Made by a program: the position numbers and the translations under genes. Shown here piece after piece: positions 24,855 through 33,455 of a stretch of DNA of 64,000 bases (its first letter is position 1; every line of letters starts with the position of its first letter). Source of the DNA: Bradyrhizobium yuanmingense (GTDB lineage: Bacteria; Pseudomonadota; Alphaproteobacteria; Rhizobiales; Xanthobacteraceae); contig NZ_JARFML010000027.1 in the NCBI RefSeq assembly GCF_029167105.1, positions 56,604 through 120,603 on the forward strand, read 5' to 3'. The notes beneath the pieces were generated by a model. It saw only the letters and a list, made by a program, of their open reading frames with translations, was not told the DNA's origin and searched no databases.

Positions 24855-26354
24855 ATGTTCCCGAAGCCGAAATCCGTATTGTTGCCCAACACCTACGCCT
24901 TCGAATCCGAGCCGATGGTGAAGCCGACGGGCTTTCGCGAGTACGACGCGCGCTGGTTGTTCCAGAAGGAAATCAACCTGATGGGTGTGCAGGCGCTCGG
25001 CATGGGGCTCGGCGCGCTGATCGCCGAGCTCGGCGTCCGCCAGGAGATCGTCACCGGCCACGATTTCCGCGGCTATTCGGCCTCGATCAAATACGCGCTG
25101 ATCTCCGGCCTGATGGCGGCGGGCTGCAAGGTGCACGACATCGGCCTTGCGGTGACGCCGATGGCCTATTTCGCGCAGTTCGATCTCGACGTGCCCGCTG
25201 TTGCGATGGTCACGGCCTCCCACAACGACAATGGCTGGACCGGCGTGAAGATGGGCGCCAACCGCCCGCTGACCTTCGGCCCCGACGAGATGACGCGGCT
25301 GAAGGAGATCGTCCTGAACGCGGAATTCAAGAACAAGGCCGGCGGCTCCTACCAGTTCCACGAGAATTATCCGGCGCGCTACATCGCCGACCTCACCTCT
25401 CGTCCGAAGCTTAAGCGCAAGCTCAAGGTGGTCGCGGCCTGCGGCAACGGCACCGCCGGCGCCTTCGCGCCGCAGGTCCTGGAAGCGATTGGCTGCGAGG
25501 TGATCCCGCTCGACACCGAGCTCGACCACACCTTCCCGAAATATAATCCGAATCCGGAAGACATGGAGATGCTGCACGCGATCCGCGACGCGGTGCTGCA
25601 GCACAAGGCCGATGTCGGCCTCGGTTTCGACGGTGACGGCGACCGCTGCGGCGTGGTCGACAACACCGGCGAGGAGATCTTTGCCGACAAGGTCGGCGTG
25701 ATGCTGGCGCGCGACATGTCGGCGATCCACAAGGACGCGCAGTTCATCGTCGACGTGAAATCCACCGGCCTGTTCATCACCGATCCGGTGCTGCAGAAGC
25801 AGGGCGCGAAGACCGCCTATTGGAAGACCGGTCATTCCTACATGAAGCGCCGCACCAACGAGACCGGCGCGCTCGCAGGCTTCGAGAAGTCGGGCCACTT
25901 CTTCTTCAACAAGCCCTATGGCCGCGGCTACGACGACGGCCTGGTCTCAGCCATCGCGATCTGCGACATGCTCGACCGCGCGCCCGGCAAGTCGATGGCC
26001 GATTTGAAGAACGCGCTGCCGAAGACCTGGTCGTCGCCGACCATGTCACCGCATTGCGCCGACGAGACCAAATACGGCGTCATCGACAAGGTGGTGAAGC
26101 ACTTCGAAGACCTGCAGGCCAAAGGTGCGAAGATCGGGGGCCAGGCGATCCGCGACCTCGTCACCGTCAACGGCGTCCGCGTCACGGTGGAAGACGGCAG
26201 CTGGGGCCTGGTGCGCGCATCGTCCAACAAGCCCGAACTGGTCGTCGTGGTCGAGAGCCCGGTCTCGGAGCAGCGCATGCACGACATGTTCGAGATGGTG
26301 AACAGCGTGCTGCGCACGCATCCCGAAGTCGGCGAGTACAATCAGAAGATCTGA
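24855..26354 (+). CDS. Phosphomannomutase/phosphoglucomutase
   Basis: A 499-residue alpha-D-phosphohexomutase (ManB/AlgC/ExoC type) that interconverts hexose 6-phosphate and 1-phosphate for GDP-mannose and UDP-glucose synthesis. The phosphoserine loop is VTASHNDNGWTG with Ser122, the Mg2+ loop is GFDGDGDRCGVVD, the sugar loop is GEVF-like ALAGFEKSGHFF, and the phosphate site is near VRASSNKPELVVVVE. Note Asp in place of Pro in the usual SHNP; this variant is common. It fits upstream of the ugd-dependent glycan supply. ATG 24855. Confidence 0.93.
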   Translation: MFPKPKSVLLPNTYAFESEPMVKPTGFREYDARWLFQKEINLMGVQALGMGLGALIAELGVRQEIVTGHDFRGYSASIKYALISGLMAAGCKVHDIGLAVTPMAYFAQFDLDVPAVAMVTASHNDNGWTGVKMGANRPLTFGPDEMTRLKEIVLNAEFKNKAGGSYQFHENYPARYIADLTSRPKLKRKLKVVAACGNGTAGAFAPQVLEAIGCEVIPLDTELDHTFPKYNPNPEDMEMLHAIRDAVLQHKADVGLGFDGDGDRCGVVDNTGEEIFADKVGVMLARDMSAIHKDAQFIVDVKSTGLFITDPVLQKQGAKTAYWKTGHSYMKRRTNETGALAGFEKSGHFFFNKPYGRGYDDGLVSAIAICDMLDRAPGKSMADLKNALPKTWSSPTMSPHCADETKYGVIDKVVKHFEDLQAKGAKIGGQAIRDLVTVNGVRVTVEDGSWGLVRASSNKPELVVVVESPVSEQRMHDMFEMVNSVLRTHPEVGEYNQKI

Positions 26355-26366
26355 GGGCCAACGCGC

Positions 26367-27206
26367 TCAGCCTCCGGGCGGGCCGAACAGGGTGCGGAGC
26401 TTCGCGGCTGCGCCCTGTGCCCGCCAGGCGTCGCCCAGCATCGCGGTCCATTCGCCGAGCGCAATCCGGATCGGGTTGAAGGATTGGACGCCGCCGACGA
26501 CGCCGAACCGGAGCGGCTGGTCGGAAGGATGCTCGGCAAAGGTCCCGAACAGGCGGTCGAACACGATCAGGATGCCGCCGAAATTCTTGTCGAGGCACGG
26601 CTCGTTGCAGGCATGATGCACGCGATGATGGCTCGGCGTGTTGAGCACCCATTCCAGGACGCCGAGTTTCGGCCCGAACTGGCTGTGGATGAAGAACTGA
26701 TAGAGCAGGTTGATGCCGAGCATTGCCACGATCGCGAACGGATGAAATCCGATCAGCGCGAGCGGCAGGCAGAACAGGAAATTGCCCGAGATGTTGCCGG
26801 TCCAACCGAGCCGGATCGCCGCAGTCAAGTTCAGTCGCGTCGTCGAGTGATGCACCGCATGCGTCGCCCACATCCAGCGAATGCGATGCGATGCGCGATG
26901 CTGCCAATAATACAGGAACTCGCTGCCCAGGAATAACCCTGCGAGCGCGAGCGGACCGGTCTGTGCGAAGTCGAACAGGCGGTGCTCGTACAGGAACGCG
27001 AACGGCACGGCGAGAAGGCCGGCCTCGATGGCGCGGAGCAGGCTCTGTCCCAACGCCACGCCGAACGAGGCGGCGCTTTCGCGCCAGTCGTGGGTGTCGC
27101 GATGTGCGAGTCGCCCGATGCCGTATTCGAGCAGCATGAGGGCGAGCGCGGTTACGAGGATCAGTTGCCTGATCATCGGGTCGAGCAGGAGTGAAGCGTA
27201 GCCCAC
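26367..27206 (-). CDS. Sterol desaturase/fatty acid hydroxylase family membrane protein
   Basis: A 279-residue integral membrane di-iron protein. The histidine clusters are HRDTHD, HRASHRIRWMWATHAVHHST, and the later HHRVHHACN; eight or more histidines bind two irons in this family. It carries about four membrane spans and hydroxylates or desaturates lipid or sterol-like substrates. GTG 27204-27206 is supported by aggaga six nt upstream, giving MGYASLLLDP; an in-frame ATG at 27176 would shorten it by ten residues. The Cys-rich protein gene ends 10 nt upstream, so they form a pair. Confidence 0.85.
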   Translation of the reverse strand: MGYASLLLDPMIRQLILVTALALMLLEYGIGRLAHRDTHDWRESAASFGVALGQSLLRAIEAGLLAVPFAFLYEHRLFDFAQTGPLALAGLFLGSEFLYYWQHRASHRIRWMWATHAVHHSTTRLNLTAAIRLGWTGNISGNFLFCLPLALIGFHPFAIVAMLGINLLYQFFIHSQFGPKLGVLEWVLNTPSHHRVHHACNEPCLDKNFGGILIVFDRLFGTFAEHPSDQPLRFGVVGGVQSFNPIRIALGEWTAMLGDAWRAQGAAAKLRTLFGPPGG

Positions 27207-27215
27207 GGCATTCTC

Positions 27216-27533
27216 CTATTTCGGCGCCGCGCCGGCGCTGACGGCATTGTCCCGCAGCGCCTGCGCGCGCGGCAGCGCTTGCGCACAGGATGAGGAGAGC
27301 TGGCCGGCATGGGATTGCAGGCAGGCGATGATGCGCCCGCCACCCGGTGCAATGCTGCTGCACAGGCGGTCAAGGTCGGTGCGACACGCCTGCATGAGGG
27401 TCCTTGCTTCGCTACGCATCTGCGGCGGGATCTGCGTCTGCAATTGCGTCTGGGCAAGCACGGAGGTCGAGCTTGCAAAGCCGAACGCGACGATGGTTGC
27501 GGCTTGCGGCAGAGAACGGAAAATCGACGGCAC
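27216..27533 (-). CDS. Exported cysteine-rich repeat protein
   Basis: A 105-residue secreted protein with a signal peptide (residues 1-27, ending SVLAQ) and a mature part with four cysteines: LMQACRTDLDRLCSSIAPGGGRIIACLQSHAGQLSSSCAQAL. The spacing resembles the eukaryotic-like Cys-rich repeat found in Golgi apparatus protein 1 and in short rhizobial paralogs. GTG 27531-27533 with an aaagga site upstream opens onto the signal peptide. Ten nucleotides separate it from the fatty acid hydroxylase gene, so they are probably co-transcribed. Function unknown. Confidence 0.72.
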   Translation of the reverse strand: MPSIFRSLPQAATIVAFGFASSTSVLAQTQLQTQIPPQMRSEARTLMQACRTDLDRLCSSIAPGGGRIIACLQSHAGQLSSSCAQALPRAQALRDNAVSAGAAPK

Positions 27534-27603
27534 GGTGGGGGATCCTTTCTGATTATTTGAGGCCGTCGCCGCGCAGGGCTGACGCGGCGACGGCGGCGCC
27601 ACG

Positions 27604-27825
27604 TCAGCGCGATATCGTGCCGGTGCGGGTGTAGCTGTTGCCGGCAGGACCAGTGCGCGTGACGCTGCGCGTGCAACTGCCGTTGGCGCAGCTTCCCGTC
27701 GCGGTGACGTGAGAGGTGCCGCGCGGCCCGGTCGCCGTCCCCGACCGCGTCCAGGCATTGGCGTCGGCCGCCGCGGCAACCGACAGGGTGCCGAGGACGA
27801 GGGAGGTGAGGAAAAGCTTGGTCAT
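27604..27825 (-). CDS. Tiny exported Gly/Thr/Arg-rich protein
   Basis: A 73-residue protein with a signal peptide (MTKLFLTSLVLGTLSVAAAADANA) and a short low-complexity mature part with a repeated theme: WTRSGTATGPRGTSHVTATGSC and CTRSVTRTGPAGNSYTRTGTI. Two Cys in GSCANGSC may form a disulfide. ATG 27825 sits nine nt after aaggag; a second ATG at 27831 is too close (3 nt). It is divergent from a two-component operon, with tandem TGTAACA sites between them, suggesting control by that system. Function unknown. Confidence 0.65.
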   Translation of the reverse strand: MTKLFLTSLVLGTLSVAAAADANAWTRSGTATGPRGTSHVTATGSCANGSCTRSVTRTGPAGNSYTRTGTISR

Positions 27826-27942
27826 GGTCATCGTCTCCTTCTGGGGGCTGCCGTGAGCGGGAGCCATGAGGGGGAGACTGATTGGACCGCGTCTGCGACG
27901 CATTGCCGGGACGAAACGATTGTTATGGCTTTGTCGGCCCTG

Positions 27943-27959
27943 TGTAACACTATGTAACA
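27943..27959. promoter_or_regulatory. TGTAACA direct repeat, OmpR-type operator candidate
   Basis: TGTAACA occurs at 27943-27949 and 27953-27959, exactly 10 bp apart, in the 183-bp divergent region between the tiny exported protein and the response regulator. OmpR/PhoB-family regulators bind direct repeats with about one helical turn spacing, so this is a good candidate operator for the adjacent regulator. Confidence 0.5.
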
Positions 27960-28008
27960 GGGAAGCCCGTGACCTTGCTTCACGAGAGCCATTGCCCACA
28001 ATGCAGTT

Positions 28009-28731
28009 ATGAACACGCGAGCAGCCACGATCCTCATGGTGGAGGACGATCCCGAGATCAGCCGCCTCGTTGCCGACTTCATGCGGCGCGAGGGGTTCGA
28101 GGTCGCTTGCGTCGCCGACGGCAAGGCCATGGATTCGATGCTCCAGCGCCTGCGGCCCGACCTCGTCATCCTCGACCTGATGCTGCCGGGCGAGGACGGG
28201 CTTTCGATCTGCCGCCGCTTGCGCGCCGACGATGCCATCCCGATCCTGATGCTGACGGCCAAGAGCGACGAGATCGATCGCGTGGTCGGCCTCGAGATGG
28301 GCGCAGACGATTACCTGACAAAGCCGTTCGGGCCGCGCGAGCTGCTGGCGCGCGTTCGCGCCATCCTGCGCCGTGCCAACGGAACTCGATCCAAGCCGCT
28401 GGTCCGGCGTTATGCCTTCGACCGTTTCGTGATCGATCTCGATGCGCGCAGCGTCGAGACGACCGAGGCCGAGGCGCCGGAGCTGCAATTGACCAGCGCC
28501 GAGTTCGACCTGCTCGGCTGCTTCGTGCAGCGGCCGCGAAGGGTGCTCACGCGCGACCAGATCCTCGACTGGACCCGCGGCCGTTCGGCCGAGCCGTTCG
28601 ACCGCACCGTCGACATGCTGATCTCGCGGCTGCGCCGCAAACTCGACGGGGCAAGTCCCGGCTCCAACCTGATCACGACGGTGCGCAACGGCGGCTATCT
28701 TTTCACCGCGACCGTCAAGCAGGTGTCGTGA
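28009..28731 (+). CDS. OmpR/PhoB-family response regulator
   Basis: A 240-residue two-domain regulator. The receiver domain has the acidic pair EDD (12-14), phospho-acceptor Asp56 in ILDLMLPGEDG, the Thr/Lys switch residues in LMLTAKSDEIDR and LTKPFGPRELLARVRAI. The C-terminal winged helix ends with RTVDMLISRLRRKLDG and NGGYLFTATV. It overlaps the kinase by one base (TGATG), so the two are translationally coupled. Direct repeats upstream suggest autoregulation. The signal is unknown. Confidence 0.93.
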   Translation: MNTRAATILMVEDDPEISRLVADFMRREGFEVACVADGKAMDSMLQRLRPDLVILDLMLPGEDGLSICRRLRADDAIPILMLTAKSDEIDRVVGLEMGADDYLTKPFGPRELLARVRAILRRANGTRSKPLVRRYAFDRFVIDLDARSVETTEAEAPELQLTSAEFDLLGCFVQRPRRVLTRDQILDWTRGRSAEPFDRTVDMLISRLRRKLDGASPGSNLITTVRNGGYLFTATVKQVS

Positions 28732-30080
28732 TGCTGCGCGTGACGCTCGCCGCGCGGCTCGCTTTGATTGGACTGGTGGGGATTATCCTGGTGACCATCG
28801 TGGTCGTCGCGATCTTCTACCGGACAACCCTCCGCGAAAATGAGCTGACCCGGCCTTCGCCCGCGCGTCTCGATGCGCTGGCCACGCTCCTGGAGCGAAC
28901 GGACGCGGGTTCTCGGCAGGCGGTACTCGACGCGGTGTCTTCGCCGCAGTTCATCGTTCGCATCGTGCCATCGGGCGCGCCGGCCGGCGGCGAGACGCCG
29001 CCGGAGCAGCAGGACCTGCGCGAGACCTATGCGGCCGGACTTGCGGGCCGCCCCGTTGAGATCGTGCCGCCGTCGGGTCATCGGGGCAGCCGGGCGTTTC
29101 CCCGCCTCGCGCGGCTGATGGCCAATGCGATCGAATTCCGTATCGGCTTGCGCAGCGGCGATCTGTTGGTCATCGACGCCTATACCCGCCTGCCGGTAAC
29201 CCCGTTCGGCCTTCCCGTCGGCTTCGGCGCGGGCCTGTTCGGCTCGATCGTGGCGCTGCTGGCGCTGCTGGTCATGCAGCGCGAGACGCGGCCGCTGGCG
29301 CGGCTCGCCGCCGCCGTCGATCGTGTCGACCTGTCGGCCGATCCGCCGCCGCTGCCCGATGCGCGAAGCAGCGCGCCGGAGATCCGCGCCGTCATCGCCG
29401 CGTTCAACCGCTTGCAGGGACGGCTTGCCGAGATGCTGCGTGCGCGCATGACGTTGGTCGGCGGCATCGCCCACGACGTCAGGACGTTTGCGACACGATT
29501 GCGGCTGCGCGTCGAGCACATTCCCGACGATGCCGAGCGGCAGCGGGCGGTCGCCGACATCGATGACATGATCCGCCTGCTCGATGATGCGCTGCTATCG
29601 ACGCGAGCGGGTGCCGGCGGGCTGTCACAGGAGATGGTCGAGCTCGCCGCGCTGGTGGCCGTCGAGGTGAACGACCGGCATGCTCAGGGCTCGGCGGTCG
29701 ATCTCATCACGGACGAGCGAGCGCGCGACGTCGTCGTCCTCGGCGACCGGCTCGCTCTGCGGCGGGTCTTCGCCAACATCATCGACAACGCGCTCGCCTA
29801 TGGCCATGCCGCGCATGTGCGCACGGCCCTGAAGGACGGTGCCGTCGTCGTGTCGATCGGCGACGAGGGGCCCGGGATTCCTGCCGATCAACGTCAGACC
29901 GTGCTCGAGCCGTTCCACCGGCTTGAGAAGTCGCGCAATCGCGCGACCGGCGGCGCCGGCCTTGGTCTCGCCGTTGTCCGCAGCCTGGTCGAGGCCCATG
30001 GCGGGACGATCGCGATCGGCGCGGCCCCGGGCGGGGGCACGCGCGTCAGCGTCACCCTTCCGGTGTTTCAGCCGGCTTGA
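28731..30080 (+). CDS. Sensor histidine kinase
   Basis: A 449-residue membrane kinase cognate to the preceding regulator. Two transmembrane spans (about residues 10-28 and 161-182) bracket a periplasmic sensor of about 130 residues. A HAMP-like linker follows (RETRPLARLAAAVDRVDLS). The phospho-acceptor is His248 in GGIAHDVRTFATRLRLR; the usual 'HDLRTPLT' proline is replaced by FAT here. ATP-binding boxes: IIDNALAYG (N), GDEGPGIP (G1), GGAGLGLAVVRSL (G2). Start ATG overlaps the regulator stop. Confidence 0.92.
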   Translation: MLRVTLAARLALIGLVGIILVTIVVVAIFYRTTLRENELTRPSPARLDALATLLERTDAGSRQAVLDAVSSPQFIVRIVPSGAPAGGETPPEQQDLRETYAAGLAGRPVEIVPPSGHRGSRAFPRLARLMANAIEFRIGLRSGDLLVIDAYTRLPVTPFGLPVGFGAGLFGSIVALLALLVMQRETRPLARLAAAVDRVDLSADPPPLPDARSSAPEIRAVIAAFNRLQGRLAEMLRARMTLVGGIAHDVRTFATRLRLRVEHIPDDAERQRAVADIDDMIRLLDDALLSTRAGAGGLSQEMVELAALVAVEVNDRHAQGSAVDLITDERARDVVVLGDRLALRRVFANIIDNALAYGHAAHVRTALKDGAVVVSIGDEGPGIPADQRQTVLEPFHRLEKSRNRATGGAGLGLAVVRSLVEAHGGTIAIGAAPGGGTRVSVTLPVFQPA

Positions 30081-30081
30081 A

Positions 30082-30128
30082 GGTTTTCGAGCGAAGTGGT
30101 GGCCGGTTCGCCTGAAGAAAAACGCGTT
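30082..30128. repeat. Cruciform-type intergenic repeat, family G
   Basis: gttttcgagcgaagtggtgg then ccggttcgcctgaagaaaaac: a diverged copy of the 36246-36296 repeat, sharing tttcgagcgaagtgg, ccggttcgc and gaagaaaa. It sits between the kinase and the convergent Lrp gene and may act as terminator. Confidence 0.65.
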
Positions 30129-30144
30129 AAAATGAGAGTTGGCG

Positions 30145-30654
30145 TCAGGCCGCCACCACCGCGGGAATCGGCAGCGCCGTCACCGACTTGATCTTCTCCA
30201 TCGCAAAGCGCGAGGTGACGTTCTTCAGCGGGACGGCGCTGATCAGCTTCTTGTAGAACACGTCATAGGCCTGCATGTCCGCGACCACGACGCGCAGCAT
30301 GTAATCGACGTCGCCGGCCATGCGATAGAACTCCATCACCTCCGGCATGGCGCTGACGGCCTCGGCGAATCGCTTCAGCCAGGCATCCGAATGGTCGGAG
30401 CTCTCGACCGACACGAACACGGAGATGCCGAGCCCGATCTTGTTCTGGTCGACGAGGGCGACGCGCTTGATGATCACGCCGTCGGCCTCCAGGCGCTGGA
30501 TGCGCTTCCAGCAGGGGGTCGAGGACAGGCCGACTCGGTCGCCGATCTCGGCGACGGAGAGGGAAGCGTCTTCCTGGAGGACCATCAGAATCTTGCGGTC
30601 GATGGCGTCGAGGCGGCGGCTGGTCTCGGGGATCTGGACGGCGACATCAGTCAT
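30145..30654 (-). CDS. Lrp/AsnC family transcriptional regulator
   Basis: A 169-residue regulator. The N-terminal helix-turn-helix is RLDAIDRKILMVLQEDASLSVAEIGDRVGLSSTPCWKRIQRLEADGVI, and the C-terminal RAM/effector domain begins near residue 70 (GISVFVSVES) and includes the MPEVMEFYRMAGDVDYMLRVVVAD ligand/oligomerisation region. Members sense amino acids and frequently control the genes next to them, but no divergent target is visible here. The upstream strand has AT-rich gattttctctatatcaggg, suggesting autoregulation. ATG 30652-30654. Confidence 0.9.
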   Translation of the reverse strand: MTDVAVQIPETSRRLDAIDRKILMVLQEDASLSVAEIGDRVGLSSTPCWKRIQRLEADGVIIKRVALVDQNKIGLGISVFVSVESSDHSDAWLKRFAEAVSAMPEVMEFYRMAGDVDYMLRVVVADMQAYDVFYKKLISAVPLKNVTSRFAMEKIKSVTALPIPAVVAA

Positions 30655-30751
30655 TTGAAGAACTTTGTTTCATTTCATGGGCAGATTTCCCTGATATAGA
30701 GAAAATCTTTCCACGGCAAGCCCATAATCTCGGCGCTTCCATGGAATCGCT

Positions 30752-31669
30752 CTATGGGCGATCGCGCAAAAACCTTTCAACTTCAACGCGTTGCGGGGCA
30801 GCCAGGCCGCCGCCATGGCGGCTGCATTTCAGCGCTGCGGCGGCCGCGGCGAATCGCATCGCTTCCCGCAACCCCTTGCCTTCGGCGAGCCCGAGCGCGA
30901 ACGCGCCATGGAAGACGTCGCCGGCACCGAGCGTATCGACCGCCTGGACCGGGAAGGCTGGTGTTTCCTCCAGCGCGCCCGCCTGGTTCAGCCAGATCGT
31001 GCCGCGCGGACCTCTTGTGGCCGCGAGGAAGGCGGGCGTCAGCTCCGCCAGGCGCTTCAAGGTCGCGCCGTCGTCAGCGATGCCGGCCGTCTCCTGCAGC
31101 TGGGCGCTGGCGAACAGCAGATGCGAGGCCGCCGTGAGCAGGTCCTCCTGCAGCGCCATCGCGCGGTCGACGCCGACGATGACGGGAATGCCACGCCGGC
31201 GTGCCTCGGCGCAAAACGAGGTCGCGAACGCAGCGCAGCGGCTTTCGACAAGCACCGCCTGACAATCGGCAAGCAGCGCATCGGCCTCGGGCAGCCTCAC
31301 GGTCCACAGCGCGGGATCGCGATAGATGGTGAGCGTCCGCTCGCCGGAGGGCTCGATCATGATCGCCGAGACCGGCGTGCTCAGGCCCGGCATGCGCACG
31401 ATGTGAGTGCTATCGACGCCCTCTTGCGCCATCTGCGCGAGGATGAAAGCGCTCGACGTCTCCTGCGCATCGCCCATGGGACCTGCGAACGCGACGCGGC
31501 CGCCGAGCCGCGCAACGGCGATCGCGGCATTGAGCGCGTTGCCGCCGCAAATCTCGGCGAGATGGCTGGTGTTCGCCTTGCCGCCACGTTCGGGCAGGGC
31601 CTCGACGCGCAGGATGAGGTCGCGCACCGGCATGCCGATGCAGAGGATGCGCGGCGCGATCCCGGCCAT
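30752..31669 (-). CDS. PfkB family carbohydrate kinase
   Basis: A 305-residue ribokinase-fold sugar kinase. PfkB signature 1 lies in GGKANTSHLAEICGGNALNAAIAVARLGGRV and signature 2 in DTLGAGDVFHGAFALGLAEG, with the catalytic base Asp251 and the anion-hole GAG at 248-250. Ribokinase-, fructokinase- or KdgK-type enzymes share these features, so the sugar is uncertain. NudC starts 58 nt after... on the same strand the NudC stop lies 12 nt downstream, so these genes are likely in a run with the Lrp gene (98 nt downstream). Confidence 0.85.
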   Translation of the reverse strand: MAGIAPRILCIGMPVRDLILRVEALPERGGKANTSHLAEICGGNALNAAIAVARLGGRVAFAGPMGDAQETSSAFILAQMAQEGVDSTHIVRMPGLSTPVSAIMIEPSGERTLTIYRDPALWTVRLPEADALLADCQAVLVESRCAAFATSFCAEARRRGIPVIVGVDRAMALQEDLLTAASHLLFASAQLQETAGIADDGATLKRLAELTPAFLAATRGPRGTIWLNQAGALEETPAFPVQAVDTLGAGDVFHGAFALGLAEGKGLREAMRFAAAAAALKCSRHGGGLAAPQRVEVERFLRDRP

Positions 31670-31681
31670 CGTCGGCTCGGC

Positions 31682-32623
31682 TCAGCTGCTCTTGTCGTGC
31701 ACCCAGCGGCCGAGCAGATGATGGGCGATCGCGAACGGATGCGGGCCGGCAAGCCCGTCGGGATGCGTCCGCGTCAACATCTTGGCGGCCTCCTCACGCG
31801 TGAACCAGCGCGCATCCTCGAGCTCGGCGTGATCGACGACGATGTCCTCGCTCACGGCCCGTGCGCTGCAGCCGATCATCAGCGACGACGGATAGGGCCA
31901 GGGCTGGGTCATGTAATATTGCACGTCGGTGCAGCGGATCCCGGACTCTTCAAAGATTTCTCGGCGCACCGCGTCCTCGATGGTCTCGGCCGCCTCGACG
32001 AAGCCGGCGAGGCACGAATACATCCCTGCCGGAAACTGCTTCTGCCGGCCGAGCAGGCACTTGTCGCCGGACGCCACCAGCATGATCACGACCGGATCGG
32101 TGCGCGGAAAATGCTCGGCCCTGCAGGCCGGGCAGTCGCGCTTCCAGCCGCCTTCCTTCATGCTGGTGCGTGCGCCGCAATTGGCGCAATAGCCGTGGCG
32201 CTGATGCCATCCCACCATCGACTTTGCCATCGCGACGGCCGAGAGCTCATCGGGCGGAATCGCGCCCTGCATCGCCATGCCGCGCAACTCGGTCACGGTA
32301 TAATCCTCGCGGCCGACCAGCTTCTCGGCGGCGGCCTGCGACAGGCCCATGCCGAACACGGCCGCACCGTCGCGAAGCCCGAGGAACACCGTGCCGGGAT
32401 TGGCGCCGCATTTCAGCGCTTCGTCGATTCCGAGCAGCGCGCGCACCTTGTCGCCCTCGCGCTTCACCAGCAGCGAGTCGCGATAGACCACGTAGGCGCG
32501 CGAGGACGGCTTCTGCTCGAGCGCGAACAGCTTTTCGTCGTCACGGCGCAGATGCGCCGCGCGGTCGAGGACGTTGGTGACGAAGGCCGGCTGCCCCAGC
32601 GGAAACGCGTTGAATGCTGACAT
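31682..32623 (-). CDS. nudC: NAD(+) diphosphatase (NudC type)
   Basis: A 313-residue Nudix hydrolase that splits NAD(H) into NMN(H) and AMP, and in E. coli removes NAD caps from RNA. A zinc ribbon (CANCGARTSMKEGG ... CPACRAEHFPRTDP) precedes the Nudix box GFVEAAETIEDAVRREIFEESGI. After the box the NudC-type signature reads YMTQPWPYPSSLM, equivalent to the SQPWPFP motif of the family. ATG 32621-32623; the open frame upstream adds only spurious residues. The PfkB kinase gene starts 12 nt downstream. Confidence 0.93.
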   Translation of the reverse strand: MSAFNAFPLGQPAFVTNVLDRAAHLRRDDEKLFALEQKPSSRAYVVYRDSLLVKREGDKVRALLGIDEALKCGANPGTVFLGLRDGAAVFGMGLSQAAAEKLVGREDYTVTELRGMAMQGAIPPDELSAVAMAKSMVGWHQRHGYCANCGARTSMKEGGWKRDCPACRAEHFPRTDPVVIMLVASGDKCLLGRQKQFPAGMYSCLAGFVEAAETIEDAVRREIFEESGIRCTDVQYYMTQPWPYPSSLMIGCSARAVSEDIVVDHAELEDARWFTREEAAKMLTRTHPDGLAGPHPFAIAHHLLGRWVHDKSS

Positions 32624-32633
32624 TATTGTTCTT

Positions 32634-33053
32634 TCAACCCAACCAGATCTTGCGGCGAAGCGCGCTGATGAAATTCTGAACCTCCGCGGCGTCATGCGCC
32701 AGCGGCGGCATCACGCCCCACACCGGCCGCGGCCAGGCCGCGTCACTGGTGCGGCGCGCGATGATGTGGACGTGCAGCTGCGGCACGAGGTTGCCGAGCG
32801 CGGCGATGTTGAGCTTGTCGCATTTGGTGATCTCCTTCAGCGCGCGCGAGACGCGGGAGATCTCCGTCATCAGCTGCGCCTGCTGCACCTCGTCGAGATC
32901 GATGATCTCGACCGTGTCGGCGCGCCGCGGCACCAGCAGCAGCCAGGGATAATGCGCGTCCTTGATGACCAGCACCTTCGACAGCGGCAGGTCGCCGATA
33001 TCGATGGTGTCCTCTTTCAGGCGGGAGTGCAGCGACCAGGCGGGTTCGGGCAT
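32634..33053 (-). CDS. HIT-domain nucleotide hydrolase/transferase
   Basis: A 139-residue histidine-triad protein. The active-site motif is NLVPQLHVHIIARRTSDAAWPRPVWG: the catalytic His and its partner are present but the first triad His is Gln, a pattern I recall from this alphaproteobacterial subgroup. SVLVIKDAHYPWLLLVPRRADTVEIIDLDEVQ is the usual N-terminal sheet. ATG 33051-33053 chosen. Members hydrolyse AMP- or dinucleotide-linked substrates. It stands 10 nt upstream of the nudC start on the same strand, so they are probably co-transcribed. Confidence 0.85.
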   Translation of the reverse strand: MPEPAWSLHSRLKEDTIDIGDLPLSKVLVIKDAHYPWLLLVPRRADTVEIIDLDEVQQAQLMTEISRVSRALKEITKCDKLNIAALGNLVPQLHVHIIARRTSDAAWPRPVWGVMPPLAHDAAEVQNFISALRRKIWLG

Positions 33054-33227
33054 GAAGGCTTCTCTGGATTGATTCTTACCGTCGCAGAGACCACGCCCCC
33101 AGACAACATCCGTATGCGCCGTGGTCCTTATGCGCCGGACCGGGTGGCGCACACCGTTCGAGGGCGAAATGGTGCCGTTCGGGCCGGGAAGTCCTTAAAG
33201 CGCTGTCGGAACAGCCCCAGACCCCGC

Positions 33228-33256
33228 TTGCTTTCCGCTCCCTTTGGCCCCAAATA
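33228..33256 (+). promoter_or_regulatory. Promoter candidate for SRP RNA
   Basis: TTGCTT (33228-33233), 17-nt spacer, CAAATA (33251-33256), seven nt before the first base of the RNA stem at 33263. Spacing is ideal; the -10 hexamer is weak. Confidence 0.4.
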
Positions 33257-33262
33257 GGGACC

Positions 33263-33358
33263 GGGAGATTGGCGGTGGACGAGCCACTCGCCAACCGGGT
33301 CAGGTCCGGAAGGAAGCAGCCCTAACGAGGTCCGGATCGGGTCGCTCGTCAGTCTCCT
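33263..33358 (+). ncRNA. ffs: Signal recognition particle RNA, small bacterial type (4.5S)
   Basis: About 96 nt. The terminal stem GGAGA (33264-33268) pairs with TCTCC (33353-33357), GACGAGC pairs with GCTCGTC, and the apical SRP54/Ffh-binding helix has the invariant GTCAGGTCCGGAAGGAAGCAGCC core (33299-33321 approx.). It binds Ffh in co-translational targeting to the membrane. Its position just before dnaX matches the conserved ffs-dnaX order of many proteobacteria. No protein frame in this region is credible. Confidence 0.95.
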
Positions 33359-33455
33359 ACCTGTTTTTCGAGCGAACCAGCGCCGGCGGCACCAGCCGCC
33401 AGCGCGCTCCTTTCCGCAAAAGCCGGCCAAGAGACATTTCATTGCGGATCGACCG

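Noticed and set aside
27969..30080. 703-codon frame that covers the response regulator in another frame and the kinase
   Set aside because: Correct kinase starts at ATG 28731, translationally coupled to the regulator; the N-terminal third is out of frame with the regulator.
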